Origin: Mesorhizobium sp. NZP2077
GTDB lineage: Bacteria; Pseudomonadota; Alphaproteobacteria; Rhizobiales; Rhizobiaceae
NCBI RefSeq assembly: GCF_013170805.1
Contig: NZ_CP051293.1
Location: 6,950,001-7,014,000 of the forward strand
Length of the DNA: 64,000 bases
Reading direction: 5' to 3'
Translations under genes and position numbers: made by a program
The notes under the pieces: model-generated
What the model was told of the DNA's origin: nothing
Database searches by the model: none
The model's input: only the letters and a program-made list of their open reading frames with translations
In this document: piece by piece, positions 38,053 through 48,370 of the stretch
Layout: each line of letters opens with the position of its first letter
Numbering within the stretch: position 1 is the first letter of the stretch

Positions 38053-39267
38053 ATGAATATGAGATCTACGGCCGCGCCCGAGGAAACCGAAACTCTGCCG
38101 CCGGGTGGCGCGGCGTATTTGACGTGGTCGCCGGAACAGATGGCCATTGGCTTCCGCTCACTGGAGAAGATCAATCCAGTCCATGTTGTGCGTCACGGCA
38201 CGCATGTCCGTCTTTTGCCTAAGGCCGACCAGCAAATCTCGCCAAGCTGGAATTGGAAAGGCCAGGAGATGACCGTGGATCGATATATGGACACGTACAG
38301 GAGCTCGGGCAGTATTGTTCTCAAAGATGGTAAGGTAGTCTTGGAGCGCTATGGGCTCGGTCGCACGGAAAAAGATGCCTGGCTCCTAACGTCCGCGACG
38401 AAATGCTATACAGCGACTCTTGTCGGTGCCGCGATCAAAGATGGCTACATCAAAAGCGTCGATGCGCTCGTTACTGACTACATTCCCGCGCTCAAAGGCA
38501 GCGCCTACGATAACGTGACGATCCGCCACCTGTTGACATTTACGTCGGGCGTCAGGTGGATCGAAGACGTCGAGGGAGATTACACCCATCCGGATGCCAA
38601 CTTTTTGTCCTATTGGGCACCAGTGCTCGACACTGATGTGGATTGCATCGTCTCTTACATGCGCCGTCTGCCTCGAGCCAATCCGCCGGGCACTATGTAC
38701 AACTACACCGATGGCGACGCCCACTTGGCCGGGATTGTTATCTCGAGCGCAGTCGGAAAGCCGCTATCGGAGTACCTCTCCGAAAAAATCTGGCAACCTT
38801 ATGGGATGGAAGCGGACGCATACTGGCAGTTGGATGCGAGCGGCAACGAGCAAGCAGGAGGGTTTCTCTCGGTAACCCTGCGCGACCAAGTACGCTTCGG
38901 CCAGTTCATCCTAGAGGGCGGCAAAGCCGGCGCCGTCCAGGTCGTGCCGCCAGACTTCCTGGCCGCAGCAACGAGCGTCCAAGTCAATTTCGTCCCCGGT
39001 GCAAGTTCGGACGGTCCGCTGGGCAAGGGTTTTATTAACTGGAGTATCTACAAGGACTATTATGTAGGTTCAGGCGGTGCTGGGCAGAGGATCTTCGTCT
39101 ATCCGAAGGACAAGGTGGTGATCGCCATCAACTCCGCATGGCCTTATGTCAACCGCTTTGCGGCAGCGCCTGACCAAAAAACTGCAGTACTTCCTGTTTC
39201 CGATCATGAGCCGGCTTTGAATGCCTTTGCCGAAGCCCTGCGCGCTGCGGCAGTGTCGCAGCGCTGA
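38053..39267 (+). CDS. Beta-lactamase-fold serine hydrolase (6-aminohexanoate-dimer hydrolase/NylB-like)
   Basis: About 404 residues. The serine-lysine motif SATK (LLTSATKCYTATLVGAAIKD) gives the nucleophile; HLLTFTSGVRW and the tyrosine motif MYNYTDGDAHLAG follow, with the third element near GSGGAGQRIFVYPKD. This pattern is that of NylB-type amidases and related esterases rather than true beta-lactamases. No signal peptide, so probably cytoplasmic. ATG 38053 is chosen because AAAGGAGGAATA lies directly before it. Confidence 0.83.
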   Translation: MNMRSTAAPEETETLPPGGAAYLTWSPEQMAIGFRSLEKINPVHVVRHGTHVRLLPKADQQISPSWNWKGQEMTVDRYMDTYRSSGSIVLKDGKVVLERYGLGRTEKDAWLLTSATKCYTATLVGAAIKDGYIKSVDALVTDYIPALKGSAYDNVTIRHLLTFTSGVRWIEDVEGDYTHPDANFLSYWAPVLDTDVDCIVSYMRRLPRANPPGTMYNYTDGDAHLAGIVISSAVGKPLSEYLSEKIWQPYGMEADAYWQLDASGNEQAGGFLSVTLRDQVRFGQFILEGGKAGAVQVVPPDFLAAATSVQVNFVPGASSDGPLGKGFINWSIYKDYYVGSGGAGQRIFVYPKDKVVIAINSAWPYVNRFAAAPDQKTAVLPVSDHEPALNAFAEALRAAAVSQR

Positions 39268-39307
39268 GCAAGATGAGCTGATCGTTCGAGATCGTATGTG
39301 AGGCCAA

Positions 39308-39342
39308 AGCCACGACGACCGGGTTGACCGATCGCCGTGGCT
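39308..39342 (+). terminator. Possible terminator hairpin after the serine hydrolase
   Basis: Stem AGCCACG / CGTGGCT with a 21-nt interior that can pair further, 40 nt after the hydrolase stop. No T-run follows, so the call is weak. Confidence 0.35.
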
Positions 39343-39745
39343 GACGAACGGGGCAAGTCGCTCCTTCCGAGAGGCGCAGTATCAGTCGGTTCTTGACTGA
39401 TGGCTTTGGCACATGCACGCTCGCGTCCTCGCTAATATTGCATATTATTACAGTGACCCTGAGAGTCCTCTCTGATTGGGGTCGTTGAGGTCAAGCTCCT
39501 CCTGATATTTTTCCGGACCATGTCGCCCCGCGGGTCACTCGCTTCTCTTCGCGGTCGACGTTAGGCCGCCGCACGATGGGGTCAGTAGAGCGAGACGTCT
39601 CAATCTGTTGAACGACCTTGGGAGAGTTCGCCCAGGATCGTGCCTGCTAACGAGATCACCTTGCCCGTCGTCCCCACGGGAACGATCCGGATCACGCCCT
39701 TTCGGGCGGAATCAATTCCTCCTTCGTTGGTCCGTTATCTCCATT
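39343..39745. other. Spacer before IS110 element
   Basis: No gene recognised. It should contain one end of the IS110 element, but IS110 elements often lack inverted repeats and I could not fix the boundary. Confidence 0.4.
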
Positions 39746-40783
39746 TCATGCCGATACGCGGCCGGGTTCCTTGCCGAAGCGGAATTCTGTTGCATCACTC
39801 CACATGCGATGCAGAATGACAGCGAGCTTGCGGGCAACAGCAACTCGGGCTCGAGCCATACCGCGCCGTTTGGCGACGTTCATGCCCCACGCTCTGAGGC
39901 TCGACCATTTCTTGCTCAGCACGAGCAGCGAATGAGCCGCCTCATAGAGGGCCGTGCGGGCGAGTTCGTCACCGCATCGGCTCACCTTGCCCTGAATGTC
40001 CGTTTCGCCAGATTGGTAACGTGCCGGGGTCAGACCCAGATGCGCGCCGACATCCCTCGAGCGACGAAAGCGGTCCGGCTGATCGATCGTGGCACGAAAG
40101 GCGAGCGCGGTGATGGGTCCGACACCTGGAACGCTCATGAGTCGCCGGCAGACTTGCTCCTGGCGGGCGATAATGAGGACCTGCTTTGTCAGTCGCCCGA
40201 ACTCGCGCAGCATGGTGGCCAGGATCATCAGCAGTGGCTCGACTAGTGGCATGACAACCAGATCTGTGTCGGCCAACTCGCGCACACGACTGGCGAAGGC
40301 GGTTCGCGACGGCGTGCCCAGCTTGATGCCAGCCTCCCGCAGGATCGCCCTGACCCCGTTCTCGATGGTGCGCATTTCGTTCAGCACCGTGCGGCGGGCG
40401 ACGAGGAGGGATCGCCAGAGACGGCACTGCCGGCTCTTGACATGCACCTGTCGATACCAGCCGGTGCGCATGATCTGCGCCAGCGCGCGGGCATCATTCC
40501 GATCCGTCTTGTTTGGCATCGTCTTCATCGCCGCATTGGCCTGCCGGGTCTCAATGCAGATGGCCGGCAGGCCATCGGCGCACATCCCGTCGTGAAGCCA
40601 GGCCGTCAGCGAACACGCTTCGAGCCCGATGCGCTCCAGCGGCAGATCGACTTTCTGCAACGCTTCGATCAACGCCTGCGGCTCGCTCGCCGCACGCGCC
40701 TCCTTCACGATCCGCCCGGCCTCGTCGACCACGCAAATCGCGGTCTCTTCCAAAGACACGTCAAGTCCGGCAAAATACTTCAT
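39746..40783 (-). CDS. IS110-family transposase (intact)
   Basis: 345 residues, full length. The N-terminal DEDD domain begins MKYFAGLDVSLEETAICVVD and continues with the NKTDRNDARALAQIMRTGWY signature; the C-terminal transposase-20 domain has SVPGVGPITALAF, DVGAHLGLTPARYQSG and GDELARTALYEAAH with the serine-region motif. No frameshift is seen, so this is the best candidate for an active IS in the window. Confidence 0.92.
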   Translation of the reverse strand: MKYFAGLDVSLEETAICVVDEAGRIVKEARAASEPQALIEALQKVDLPLERIGLEACSLTAWLHDGMCADGLPAICIETRQANAAMKTMPNKTDRNDARALAQIMRTGWYRQVHVKSRQCRLWRSLLVARRTVLNEMRTIENGVRAILREAGIKLGTPSRTAFASRVRELADTDLVVMPLVEPLLMILATMLREFGRLTKQVLIIARQEQVCRRLMSVPGVGPITALAFRATIDQPDRFRRSRDVGAHLGLTPARYQSGETDIQGKVSRCGDELARTALYEAAHSLLVLSKKWSSLRAWGMNVAKRRGMARARVAVARKLAVILHRMWSDATEFRFGKEPGRVSA

Positions 40784-40914
40784 GGCTGCTCCTCCTGATG
40801 TTTGTGGCGATCTACATCGACCACGTTCTCACATCTCGACAGGAGCAGCCGCCCTCAATCTGGCTCGGGCGAGACCCCAATCACCCCATCTGTTTTGAAA
40901 ATCAGGGATGCGGA

Positions 40915-41235
40915 TAAAATTGCCGCCCATAGCGACGAGGATCATGGAGTGAGAGGCGTCGATGCGTTTCTCCTAGTCGCGCACGAGCCTCCGCGACCGC
41001 GTCATCCAGCTGAAGGTTCGCTCGGCGACCCAGCGGCGGGCAAGACTTCGAAGCCTTTCTGGTCGTCGGATGGTAGATGATCTCGACCACAATATCGAGG
41101 TAGGCGGCCTTGCCTAACCCCCAGCACTGTCGGAGATGCCGGCGGGGGTGAGCCATCACGGTGGCTTATACAACTCCCCGGAATCACGGGCGCTTCAGCC
41201 GCACTACCCTTTCGGGATGGGGTCTGAGGGGACAA
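40915..41235 (-). pseudogene. IS5-family transposase C-terminal remnant
   Basis: Across two frames the minus strand spells the IS5 end: VVEIIYHP-type segment, then KGFEVLP and RRWVAERTF-like residues, then RRLVRDYEKRIDASHS-like sequence and MGGNFIR-like end (GRQFYPHP). Each piece is altered, and the N-terminal two thirds are missing. Confidence 0.55.
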
Positions 41236-41247
41236 TTATGATGCTGA

Positions 41248-41970
41248 TCAGGTAAGCATGAAAACCGGTTTTCCCTTGCCCTCTATGAAGGCTCCGATGC
41301 GCCGCCTGAACAGTTCGGCATGGTTCGTGATCGTGGCCAGGAGCCGATCTCGGTCCTTGTTGCGGATCGCCTCGATGATCGCCCTGTGTTCGTCGACGAT
41401 GATGCGCTGCCTATTCTGAAAGGCCTGCTGTTCGCCGGATTCTCGCAAGTACACGTAGTAGGCTAGGCGTCGCGCCATGTTGTGCAGACGGCTCGCAAAC
41501 CCGATGAGGTATTCATTTTCGGTCGCCTCGGCGATCCGTATATGAAAGGCCGCGTTGTAACGGGAGATTTCGAGGAACATCTGATTGCTGACCGCCCGGT
41601 GGTGATTGTCCTGTATTGACTCCAAATCCTTGACCAGATGCGGCTGGGCGAGGCGGCAGTAATATGCCGAGCTTCGCTCGCTGACGAGATAGGCTTCGAA
41701 GAACTGGGTCAGGTCGCTGAGATCGAGCGGTCGAACGAAGAAGCCGCGATTGCGGTGCATCTCGATCAGACCTTCCGTCGTCAGGCGATTGAGTGCCTCA
41801 CGGGCCGGTGTGCGACTGATACCAAGTTCGTTGCGAAGCATGGTCTCGTCAAGCTGAGCTCCCGGCTGAAGGCTCAGATCCAGAATTCGGTCGCGAATCG
41901 TGTTCGTCGCGGCGACAGCGAGCGAAAGCTCAACTGGTCCTTCATTCTTCTCTTTCTGTCGTGTTGGCAT
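41248..41970 (-). CDS. GntR-family transcriptional regulator (FadR/FCD subfamily)
   Basis: 240 residues: N-terminal winged helix (AATNTIRDRILDLSLQPGAQ, ELGISRTPAREALNRLTTEG, IEMHRNRGFFVRPL) and an all-helical FCD ligand domain with metal-binding His residues (FHIRIAEATEN, DEHRAIIEAI, ITNHAELFRRRI). It is divergent from hyuA-hyuB, separated by about 210 nt containing two dyads, one of them a perfect 15-bp palindrome; this arrangement argues that it controls the hydantoinase operon and itself. Confidence 0.9.
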   Translation of the reverse strand: MPTRQKEKNEGPVELSLAVAATNTIRDRILDLSLQPGAQLDETMLRNELGISRTPAREALNRLTTEGLIEMHRNRGFFVRPLDLSDLTQFFEAYLVSERSSAYYCRLAQPHLVKDLESIQDNHHRAVSNQMFLEISRYNAAFHIRIAEATENEYLIGFASRLHNMARRLAYYVYLRESGEQQAFQNRQRIIVDEHRAIIEAIRNKDRDRLLATITNHAELFRRRIGAFIEGKGKPVFMLT

Positions 41971-42019
41971 GTGCTCCAGTACCCGCTTGGCGGCCAGCAG
42001 GGATCATATCTACGGCTTG

Positions 42020-42038
42020 TGTTGTCATATCCACAACA
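42020..42038. promoter_or_regulatory. Dyad in the gntR-hyuA intergenic region
   Basis: TGTTGT-N7-ACAACA, a perfect 6-bp inverted repeat. Position between divergent regulator and target fits an operator or promoter element; which protein binds it is not shown. Confidence 0.4.
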
Positions 42039-42145
42039 TTCCTTCTTCTGGGCCCATAGGGGTTGCCTCTGCCAAGCCCTTCAAGGTCCTCCAAGCACAC
42101 AGGTGCTTCCGCAGATTGCTTGTTGACGCCGCTCAAGCAAGATAA

Positions 42146-42160
42146 TATATGCCGCATATA
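42146..42160. promoter_or_regulatory. Probable GntR operator
   Basis: TATATGC-C-GCATATA is a perfect 15-bp palindrome, of the size and odd-centre symmetry typical of FCD-type GntR operators. It covers the first possible ATG of hyuA (42149), which supports the downstream start at 42185 and makes this a good repressor site. Confidence 0.55.
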
Positions 42161-42184
42161 CGAAATGGAAAGGGCGACCAGCAA

Positions 42185-44239
42185 ATGCCTCTCAAGGTCG
42201 GGGTCGATGTCGGAGGAACGTTCACCGACTTCTTTGTCATTGACGAAGAAGCGGGGCGCACGATCCGCTACAAGCGACCGTCAACGCCTGCGCAGCCGCA
42301 GGAAGCGATTCTCAATGGTCTTAAGGAGCTCCTGGCCCTACACGACTTGCCGTTCTCGGCTGTCGAGTCGCTTTTCCATGGAACGACGGTAGGAACAAAC
42401 GCGCTGATCCAACGCCGCATCGGTAAAGTTGCGCTGGTCACGAGCGAGGGATTTCGCGATCTTATCGAGATCGGCCGGCAGACGCGGCCAAAGGTCTATG
42501 ATATCCACCAGGACTTCCCCGCGCCGCTCGTTCCGCGCGATTGCCGCTTCGAAGTGCCCGCGCGCGTCCGGGCCAACGGCACCGTCGTCACACCGCTCGA
42601 TGAGGATCGTCTTCTTGAGCTGGTTCCGGTCCTCATCGACAGGAAGGTCGACTGCGTCGTCGTCGCTTTTCTCCACTCTTTTGCCTATCCCGAACACGAG
42701 CGCCGTGCCGTCGATGTGCTGCGTGCGGCGCTGCCCGCTGGCGTTCATGTTATCGCGTCGGCGTCGGTCTACCCAGAGTTCCGCGAGTATGAACGCTTCA
42801 ATACCGCGGTGCTGAACGGTGCGCTTCTCACGGTGATGGATCGCTACATTGGCGAACTCATCTCCGGGGTGAAGGCGCTCGGAACAGTGGCGCGACCGCT
42901 GATCTCGCAGAGCAGCGGTGGGCTAATGTCGGCACATATGGCGAAGGAACTTCCTATCCGTGCATCGCTGTCCGGTCCAGCGGCAGGCGTGTCGGCAGTC
43001 GTCCATTGGGCGCGCGAAATGGGTTATCGGGACGTGATCACGCTCGACATTGGCGGCACGAGTTCGGATGTCGCGATGATCCGCGAATATGAGGCTACAG
43101 AAGTCTCATTGCAGGATGTGGGTGGCTTCCCAGTGCGCATGCCGGCGGTGGATGTGACGGCGGTCGGTGCTGGTGGCGGTACGATTGCATGGATCGACAA
43201 AGACGGCCTTCTGAAGGTGGGTCCGCACAGTGCCGGTGCGTATCCGGGGCCTGCCTGCTACGATCTTGGCGGTGTCGCCGCCACGACTACGGATGCGAAC
43301 GTGCTTCTGGGGCGCCTCAGCAACGAGGCTCTTCTTGGCGGGCGCATGCCCATCAAGCCGGAAATGGCACGCCAGGCGGTCGCTCGGCTTGCCCAAGAGC
43401 TTGGACTAGAGACCATGGATACCGCGTTGGGCATTCTGAAGCTGGCCGGTGGCACCATGGTCAAGGCGTTGCGCAAGGTGTCGATTGAGCGTGGCCACGA
43501 CCCTTCGGGGTTCGCTCTGTTTGCCTTTGGCGGGGCAGGGCCATTGTTCGCGACCGATGTTGCCAGGGAAATCGGCATATCGACTGTTGTGGTACCCCTC
43601 AATCCGGGTCTGATGTGCGCCGAGGGACTACACTATTGTGCCCTTACAAATGATTTCGTCGGCACCTATCTGGGCGAGCTCGCCGAGTCTGCCGGACAGG
43701 CGATCGCAGGCCTGCGCGACGCGCTGGCAACCGAGGCTGCCGCGTGGTTCTCCAGCGAAGGGGTTCCGGCAGACCAGTGGAGCTATGATTGGCGCGTTGA
43801 ACTGCGTTACCGCGGCCAAAATTTCGAGCTTTCGTTGCCGCTTTCCGAGGACAAGCTCGCGAGCAACGCGATTAATGAACTGCGCCAAGGCTTCCACGTC
43901 GCGCACGAACGTTCCTATGGATTCTCGATGCCAGGCGAAGTGGTCGAGTTGGTCAGCGTAAAGCTGAAGGCACGGCAGAAGATTGAAACCGCGCGCCCGA
44001 CCGATTTGCCGGAGAGGCAGTTCGGCCGGCCGATTGGCGTCCGCAAAGTCGTCTTTGATCAGATTGAACCTGTCGATGCAGCGATTTACGAGCGGGCTGA
44101 CCTTGCGAAGGGGCAGCGCATTCCTGGGCCGGCGATCATCGATCAGCAGGATGCAACCACCCTCATCTACCCCGGCGACGAGGCGTTCGTCGACCGGTGG
44201 GGCAACATTATCATCAAACTTCGTCGCGAGGTCGCCTGA
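42185..44239 (+). CDS. hyuA: Hydantoinase/5-oxoprolinase subunit A (HyuA-like)
   Basis: About 684 residues. The N-terminal ATP-binding motif VGVDVGGTFTDFFV, the middle phosphate loop DIGGTSSDVAMI, GPACYDLGG and the FAFGGAGPLFA segment match the A subunit of ATP-dependent hydantoinases (including N-methylhydantoin amidohydrolase) and acetophenone-carboxylase relatives. ATG 42185 has AAAGGG upstream and begins the conserved domain; the ATG at 42149 lies inside a palindromic operator. The stop overlaps the hyuB start (TGATG). Substrate assignment to hydantoins is family-level. Confidence 0.88.
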   Translation: MPLKVGVDVGGTFTDFFVIDEEAGRTIRYKRPSTPAQPQEAILNGLKELLALHDLPFSAVESLFHGTTVGTNALIQRRIGKVALVTSEGFRDLIEIGRQTRPKVYDIHQDFPAPLVPRDCRFEVPARVRANGTVVTPLDEDRLLELVPVLIDRKVDCVVVAFLHSFAYPEHERRAVDVLRAALPAGVHVIASASVYPEFREYERFNTAVLNGALLTVMDRYIGELISGVKALGTVARPLISQSSGGLMSAHMAKELPIRASLSGPAAGVSAVVHWAREMGYRDVITLDIGGTSSDVAMIREYEATEVSLQDVGGFPVRMPAVDVTAVGAGGGTIAWIDKDGLLKVGPHSAGAYPGPACYDLGGVAATTTDANVLLGRLSNEALLGGRMPIKPEMARQAVARLAQELGLETMDTALGILKLAGGTMVKALRKVSIERGHDPSGFALFAFGGAGPLFATDVAREIGISTVVVPLNPGLMCAEGLHYCALTNDFVGTYLGELAESAGQAIAGLRDALATEAAAWFSSEGVPADQWSYDWRVELRYRGQNFELSLPLSEDKLASNAINELRQGFHVAHERSYGFSMPGEVVELVSVKLKARQKIETARPTDLPERQFGRPIGVRKVVFDQIEPVDAAIYERADLAKGQRIPGPAIIDQQDATTLIYPGDEAFVDRWGNIIIKLRREVA

Positions 44240-45894
44240 TGTCCCTCAACCCAATCGAAATTGAGATGATGCGCAATGCTTTAACCAGCATTTGCGACGA
44301 GATGTATGTCGCGATCATGCGGAGCGCCTATTCCACCAACATCAAGGAGCGGCGGGACCATAGTACAGCGATTTTCGACTTGAAAGGGCGTACCATCGTG
44401 CAGGGGGAGAGCCTACCCCTGCTGCTCGCCTCGATGCTGGGTCTCGTCGAGGTCGTCCTCGAAAAATATGGCGCCGACGCGATCCAGCCTGGCGACATGT
44501 TCTTGTCAAACGATCCCTATGTAGGACGCGGGTCGCATCTCCCCGACGTTGCCGCAGTCATGCCCATATTCACCAACGGACGACTTGTCGCTTTCGTCGC
44601 TGACATCGCCCATCACGCCGATATCGGCGGGATGGTTCCCGGTAGTATGGCCGGAGGGATGACCGAGATCTATCAGGAAGGATTACGCATTCCACCGCTG
44701 CGCGTGATGCGGGACTTCAAGATAGACAACAACGTGATGGACCTTGTGCTGCTGAACGTGCGGGTCCCACATGAGCGGCGCGGCGATTACAATGCCCAGT
44801 TCGCGGCGAACCTGCTCGCGGCACGTCGGATGGAAGAATTTTTCCGCCGCTGGACGGTCGACCAATTCAACGAAGGGGCTGAAGCGATCCTGAGCGCGGT
44901 CGCGCGGCGGATCCGTTCCGGCATTAGCGAACTGCCTGACGGGAAATACGCCTTCGAGGATCACCTCGACGACGATGGAGTGGACACCAACCACATCCCA
45001 ATCCGAGTCGAGATCGAAATCAAAGGCGATGAGATTTCCTTGGATTTTGGAGGGTCATCGCCGCAGGTAACGGGTAACATCAACGTTACGATGAGCGGTC
45101 TCCAGGCGAGCGTGCTTTATGCTCTGAAGGTTCTCGTCGACCACGACGGCCCGACTAATAGTGGCATGATGAACCCTGTGGCGATCATAGCGCCCGAGGG
45201 CTCAATCGTGAACGCCAGGTTTCCCGCTGCGACAGCGGCGCGTGCCCAAACTTGTCAGCGTATCATTGACGTGGTTCTTGGTGCGCTTGCTCAGGCTGCG
45301 CCGCACGCGGTTATCGCAGCGTCTAATGGAAGCAACATGAGTTGCTCGTTCTCTGGAAGGGCGGTCGACGGCACTGACTACGTCTACATGGAGACAATCG
45401 GTGGCGGTGCCGGTGGGCGTTCCTACAAGGACGGTACGGACGGGGTACAGGTGCACGTTACCAATACCTCTAATCTTCCGATCGAGGCCCTCGAGCGCGA
45501 GTATCCCCTTCTCATCGAGCGATACGAATTCATCGAAAACTCTGGCGGTACCGGCAAGTGGCGCGGCGGACTCGGCCTGCGGCGGGTCTATCGTCCGATC
45601 GATCATACCTGCCGCTTCAGTGGGCAGGGCGAGCGCTTCATCTACCAGCCTTGGGGGCTGTTCGGCGGCACGCCCGGTCGAGCGGGACGGCTCAGCCTCG
45701 TACACGATGATGGGCAAATCACATCGGTGCGCGGGAAGATTACCAGTCTACGGATACCCGAAACTGCGCGCCTGGAGGTGGAGACGCCCGGGGCGGGTGG
45801 TTACGGCAACCCTTCTCAACGAGATCCGGCACTCAAGGAAGAGGACATCAGATTCGGCAAGGTAAGGGCCGAGGCCGCCGTGGATGTCGCATAG
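44239..45894 (+). CDS. hyuB: Hydantoinase/5-oxoprolinase subunit B (HyuB-like)
   Basis: 551 residues starting at the ATG overlapping the hyuA stop. It has the HyuB pattern: RSAYSTNIKERRDHSTAIFD, PGDMFLSNDPYVGRGSHLPD, DIAHHADIGGMVPGSMAGG, YKDGTDGVQVHVTNTSNLPI and GKWRGGLGLRRVY. It forms the catalytic heteromer with HyuA for ATP-driven ring opening or related carboxylation. The following amine-oxidase genes are frameshifted while this pair is intact. Confidence 0.9.
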   Translation: MSLNPIEIEMMRNALTSICDEMYVAIMRSAYSTNIKERRDHSTAIFDLKGRTIVQGESLPLLLASMLGLVEVVLEKYGADAIQPGDMFLSNDPYVGRGSHLPDVAAVMPIFTNGRLVAFVADIAHHADIGGMVPGSMAGGMTEIYQEGLRIPPLRVMRDFKIDNNVMDLVLLNVRVPHERRGDYNAQFAANLLAARRMEEFFRRWTVDQFNEGAEAILSAVARRIRSGISELPDGKYAFEDHLDDDGVDTNHIPIRVEIEIKGDEISLDFGGSSPQVTGNINVTMSGLQASVLYALKVLVDHDGPTNSGMMNPVAIIAPEGSIVNARFPAATAARAQTCQRIIDVVLGALAQAAPHAVIAASNGSNMSCSFSGRAVDGTDYVYMETIGGGAGGRSYKDGTDGVQVHVTNTSNLPIEALEREYPLLIERYEFIENSGGTGKWRGGLGLRRVYRPIDHTCRFSGQGERFIYQPWGLFGGTPGRAGRLSLVHDDGQITSVRGKITSLRIPETARLEVETPGAGGYGNPSQRDPALKEEDIRFGKVRAEAAVDVA

Positions 45895-45935
45895 CGAAAG
45901 CCCCACCTCCAACGTCTCTCTCTAAGGATACGAAG

Positions 45936-47091
45936 ATGAAATTCGACGTCATTGTGGTCGGCGCGGGCATAACCGGTCGCGACAGCCTATTTCCTCAAGA
46001 AGCGCGGAGTCGCAAATGTATTGCTGCTCGACCGCGAAGAGGCGGCCGCAGGCGGCACCGGAAAGTGTGCGGCGATTATCCGTCAGCATTACTCCAACCA
46101 GCTTGCAGCCAATCTCACACGCGAATCCATTGGTATCCTATCAGCTCTTTTCGACGCGGGCTTCCAGACGGGTTTTGCCCGCACAGGCTATCACATGCTG
46201 GTACCTGAAGCGATGCTGGAAGGCGCGCGTGCCAACATCGCTATGCTCACCGGCATGGCATAACGACCGCCTTGCAAGACCTCGCATCGACAAGGATCGC
46301 CGATTTGGTCGACCCGGAAGATGTCGCCGCGGTCGTTCACGAGCCCGATGGCGGATATGCCGATCCCGTCCATGCGACCGAAGCCTTCGTCGCGGCGTTT
46401 AAGGAACTAGGCGGCGAATTCCGCAGCAAGACTCCTGTGGAGGCGCTCACCGGCGACAGCAAGCGCGTCACCGGCCTGAAGGTTCGCGGTGAAACCATCG
46501 AGGCCGACCTGGTGGTCAGTGCAAGCGGGCCGTGGGCGGGCCGGCTCGGCGAGAGCGTCGGCATTGGCATGGCACTCCGGATTGTTCGTGAACAGGATAC
46601 GGTCTGGGAAGCACGGCCTGGCCGCCCTGTTCCCGAAGGCCCCATCTCCAGCGCCGTCGATGCGATCTATCTGAGGCCCCTCGGCAATCGTCGTTTCGTC
46701 GTTGGCCGAGGTTTCCCGAAAAGAATACTATGACGTGGATCCGTACGACTACAATGCAAACGCCGACGAGGAGTTTGTCAGCGATGTCCTGGAGCGCTTG
46801 GAAAGGCGGCTCCCCGTGTTCCGAGGCGCTCTGCGGATAGACTCCTATTCATCCCTCCATGACGTGACCCCGGACCGGTATCCATTCGCAGGCCCGCAGA
46901 CTGGCATAGAAGGTTATGCAGATGCTTGGGGAGGCAGCGGCCACGGGTTCAAACTGGCACCTGCGATTGGCAGGCGCCTCGCTGACTGGATCATTGACGG
47001 CAAGATTGACGACGAGTCCAGGCAGCTATCTCATGACCGGATCGATGAAGGCCGCTTGTTTGTCCAAAAGTTTGGTGGCAATCGCGGCTAG
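45936..47091 (+). pseudogene. FAD-dependent amine oxidoreductase (DadA/sarcosine oxidase-like), frameshifted
   Basis: Starts MKFDVIVVGAGITG (dinucleotide-binding motif), then changes frame about every 250-450 nt. The pieces LLDREEAAAGGTGKCAAIIR, FVAAFKELGGEFRSKTPV, VVSASGPWAGRLGESV and YADAWGGSGHGFKLAPAIG cover a whole glycine-oxidase/sarcosine-oxidase-type protein in order. At least three frameshifts. It follows hyuB by about 40 nt and once belonged to the same operon. Confidence 0.8.
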
Positions 47092-47098
47092 CATTCGC

Positions 47099-47127
47099 AA
47101 GGGTGGCTCCCTTGTCGGGCCACCCTT
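47099..47127 (+). terminator. Strong hairpin after the FAD oxidoreductase relic
   Basis: A perfect 9-bp stem AAGGGTGGC / GCCACCCTT with an 11-nt loop, 8 nt after the reading frame ends. There is no long T-run, but position and stem strength make a terminator likely. Confidence 0.6.
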
Positions 47128-47265
47128 AGCCTTCGATCGAGGCAACTGAACGCACCCTAAGCAGTTACGGCCAAAATTGGCAAGAATTTGTGCGTGCCAA
47201 TCAGTCTTGGTCCCAGATCCGAACTAAAGATCGAGTCCAACTTGTCGCATTTAGGATGAACGGAC

Positions 47266-48370
47266 TTGCGCTATTCGGGTTTTCGCATTCTGAAAGAAAC
47301 CCTCACGGGGCATCGGGGCTGGCGTCCCCTGTGGCGCGAACCCGAGGCCCAGCGAGCTTATGATTACGTGATAGTCGGAGGCGGCGGGCACGGGTTGGCC
47401 ACCGCCTGCTATCTCGCCAAGGCCTTCGAGAAGGCGCGCATCGCCGTGCTCGAGAAGGGATGGCTAGCTGCTCGGGCAATATCGGGCGCAACACTACCAT
47501 CATCCGCTCGAACTACTTGCTGCCCGGCAACGAGCCCTTCTACGAGTTTTCAATGAGGCTCTGGGAAGAGATCGAGCAGGAATTCAACTTCAATGCCATG
47601 GTCAGCCAGCGCGGCAATCGTGAACTTGTTTCATACCGATGCGCAGCGTGATGCCTACCGACGGCGCGGTAACGCGATGCTGCTGGCCGGTGCGGACGCC
47701 GAATTGCTCGAGCTCGACCAACTCCGCAGAATGATTCCCTTCCTCAACTTCGACAATGCGCGGTTCCCCGTCAAAGGGGGGCTGCTGCAGCGTCGCGCCG
47801 GCACCGCACGTCATGACGGCGTTGCCTGGGGCTATGCCGCGGCGCTGATCGGGCCGGAGTCGACCTGATCCAGAACTGCGAGGTTACAAGGTTCCGCATC
47901 GAGAAAGGCCGCATCAAGGGCGTCGAGACGTCACGCGGCTATATTGGCGCGGGCCAGGTGAGCGTTGCCGTCGCTGGGGTCCACCAGCCGGGTCATGGCG
48001 ACGGCTGGCATGCGGCTGCCGATTGAAAGTCATGTGCTGCAAGCATTCGTTTCCGAGGGACTCAAGCCGACCATTCCAGGCGTGATCACATTCGGCGCGG
48101 GGCACTTTTACGTCAGTCAGTCCGACAAAGGCGGTCTCGTCTTCGGTGGCAACATTGACGGCTATAACTCGTACGCGCAGCACGGAGGGCGGCATGGCGC
48201 TGATGCCGATGATCGGCCGGGCGCGGTTGCTGCGTGTGTGGGGCGGCATCATGACATGTCGACGGACGGCTCGCCAATCATCGATTGCACGCCGATCCAG
48301 GGACTCTACCTGAATACGGGATGGTGCTACGGCGGGTTCAAGGCCACCGTATGGCCCGTCGCCACTTCGA
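47266..48370 (+). pseudogene. Sarcosine oxidase beta subunit (SoxB), frameshifted and truncated
   Basis: Fragments in several frames follow the SoxB order: [18 protein letters not shown] at the start, [19 protein letters not shown] (FAD site), [19 protein letters not shown] (covalent-flavin region), FYVSQSDKGGLVFGGNIDGY, and DGSPIIDCTPIQGLYLNTGWCYGGFKA near the end. It ends at about 48370, where soxA-type sequence in the opposite orientation begins. Confidence 0.85.

Noticed and set aside
39405..39425. TGGCACATGCACGC, similar to a sigma-54 (-24/-12) promoter.
   Set aside because: The -12 part is wrong (CGC in place of TTGC), no upstream NifA site was seen, and no gene starts downstream in a suitable position.
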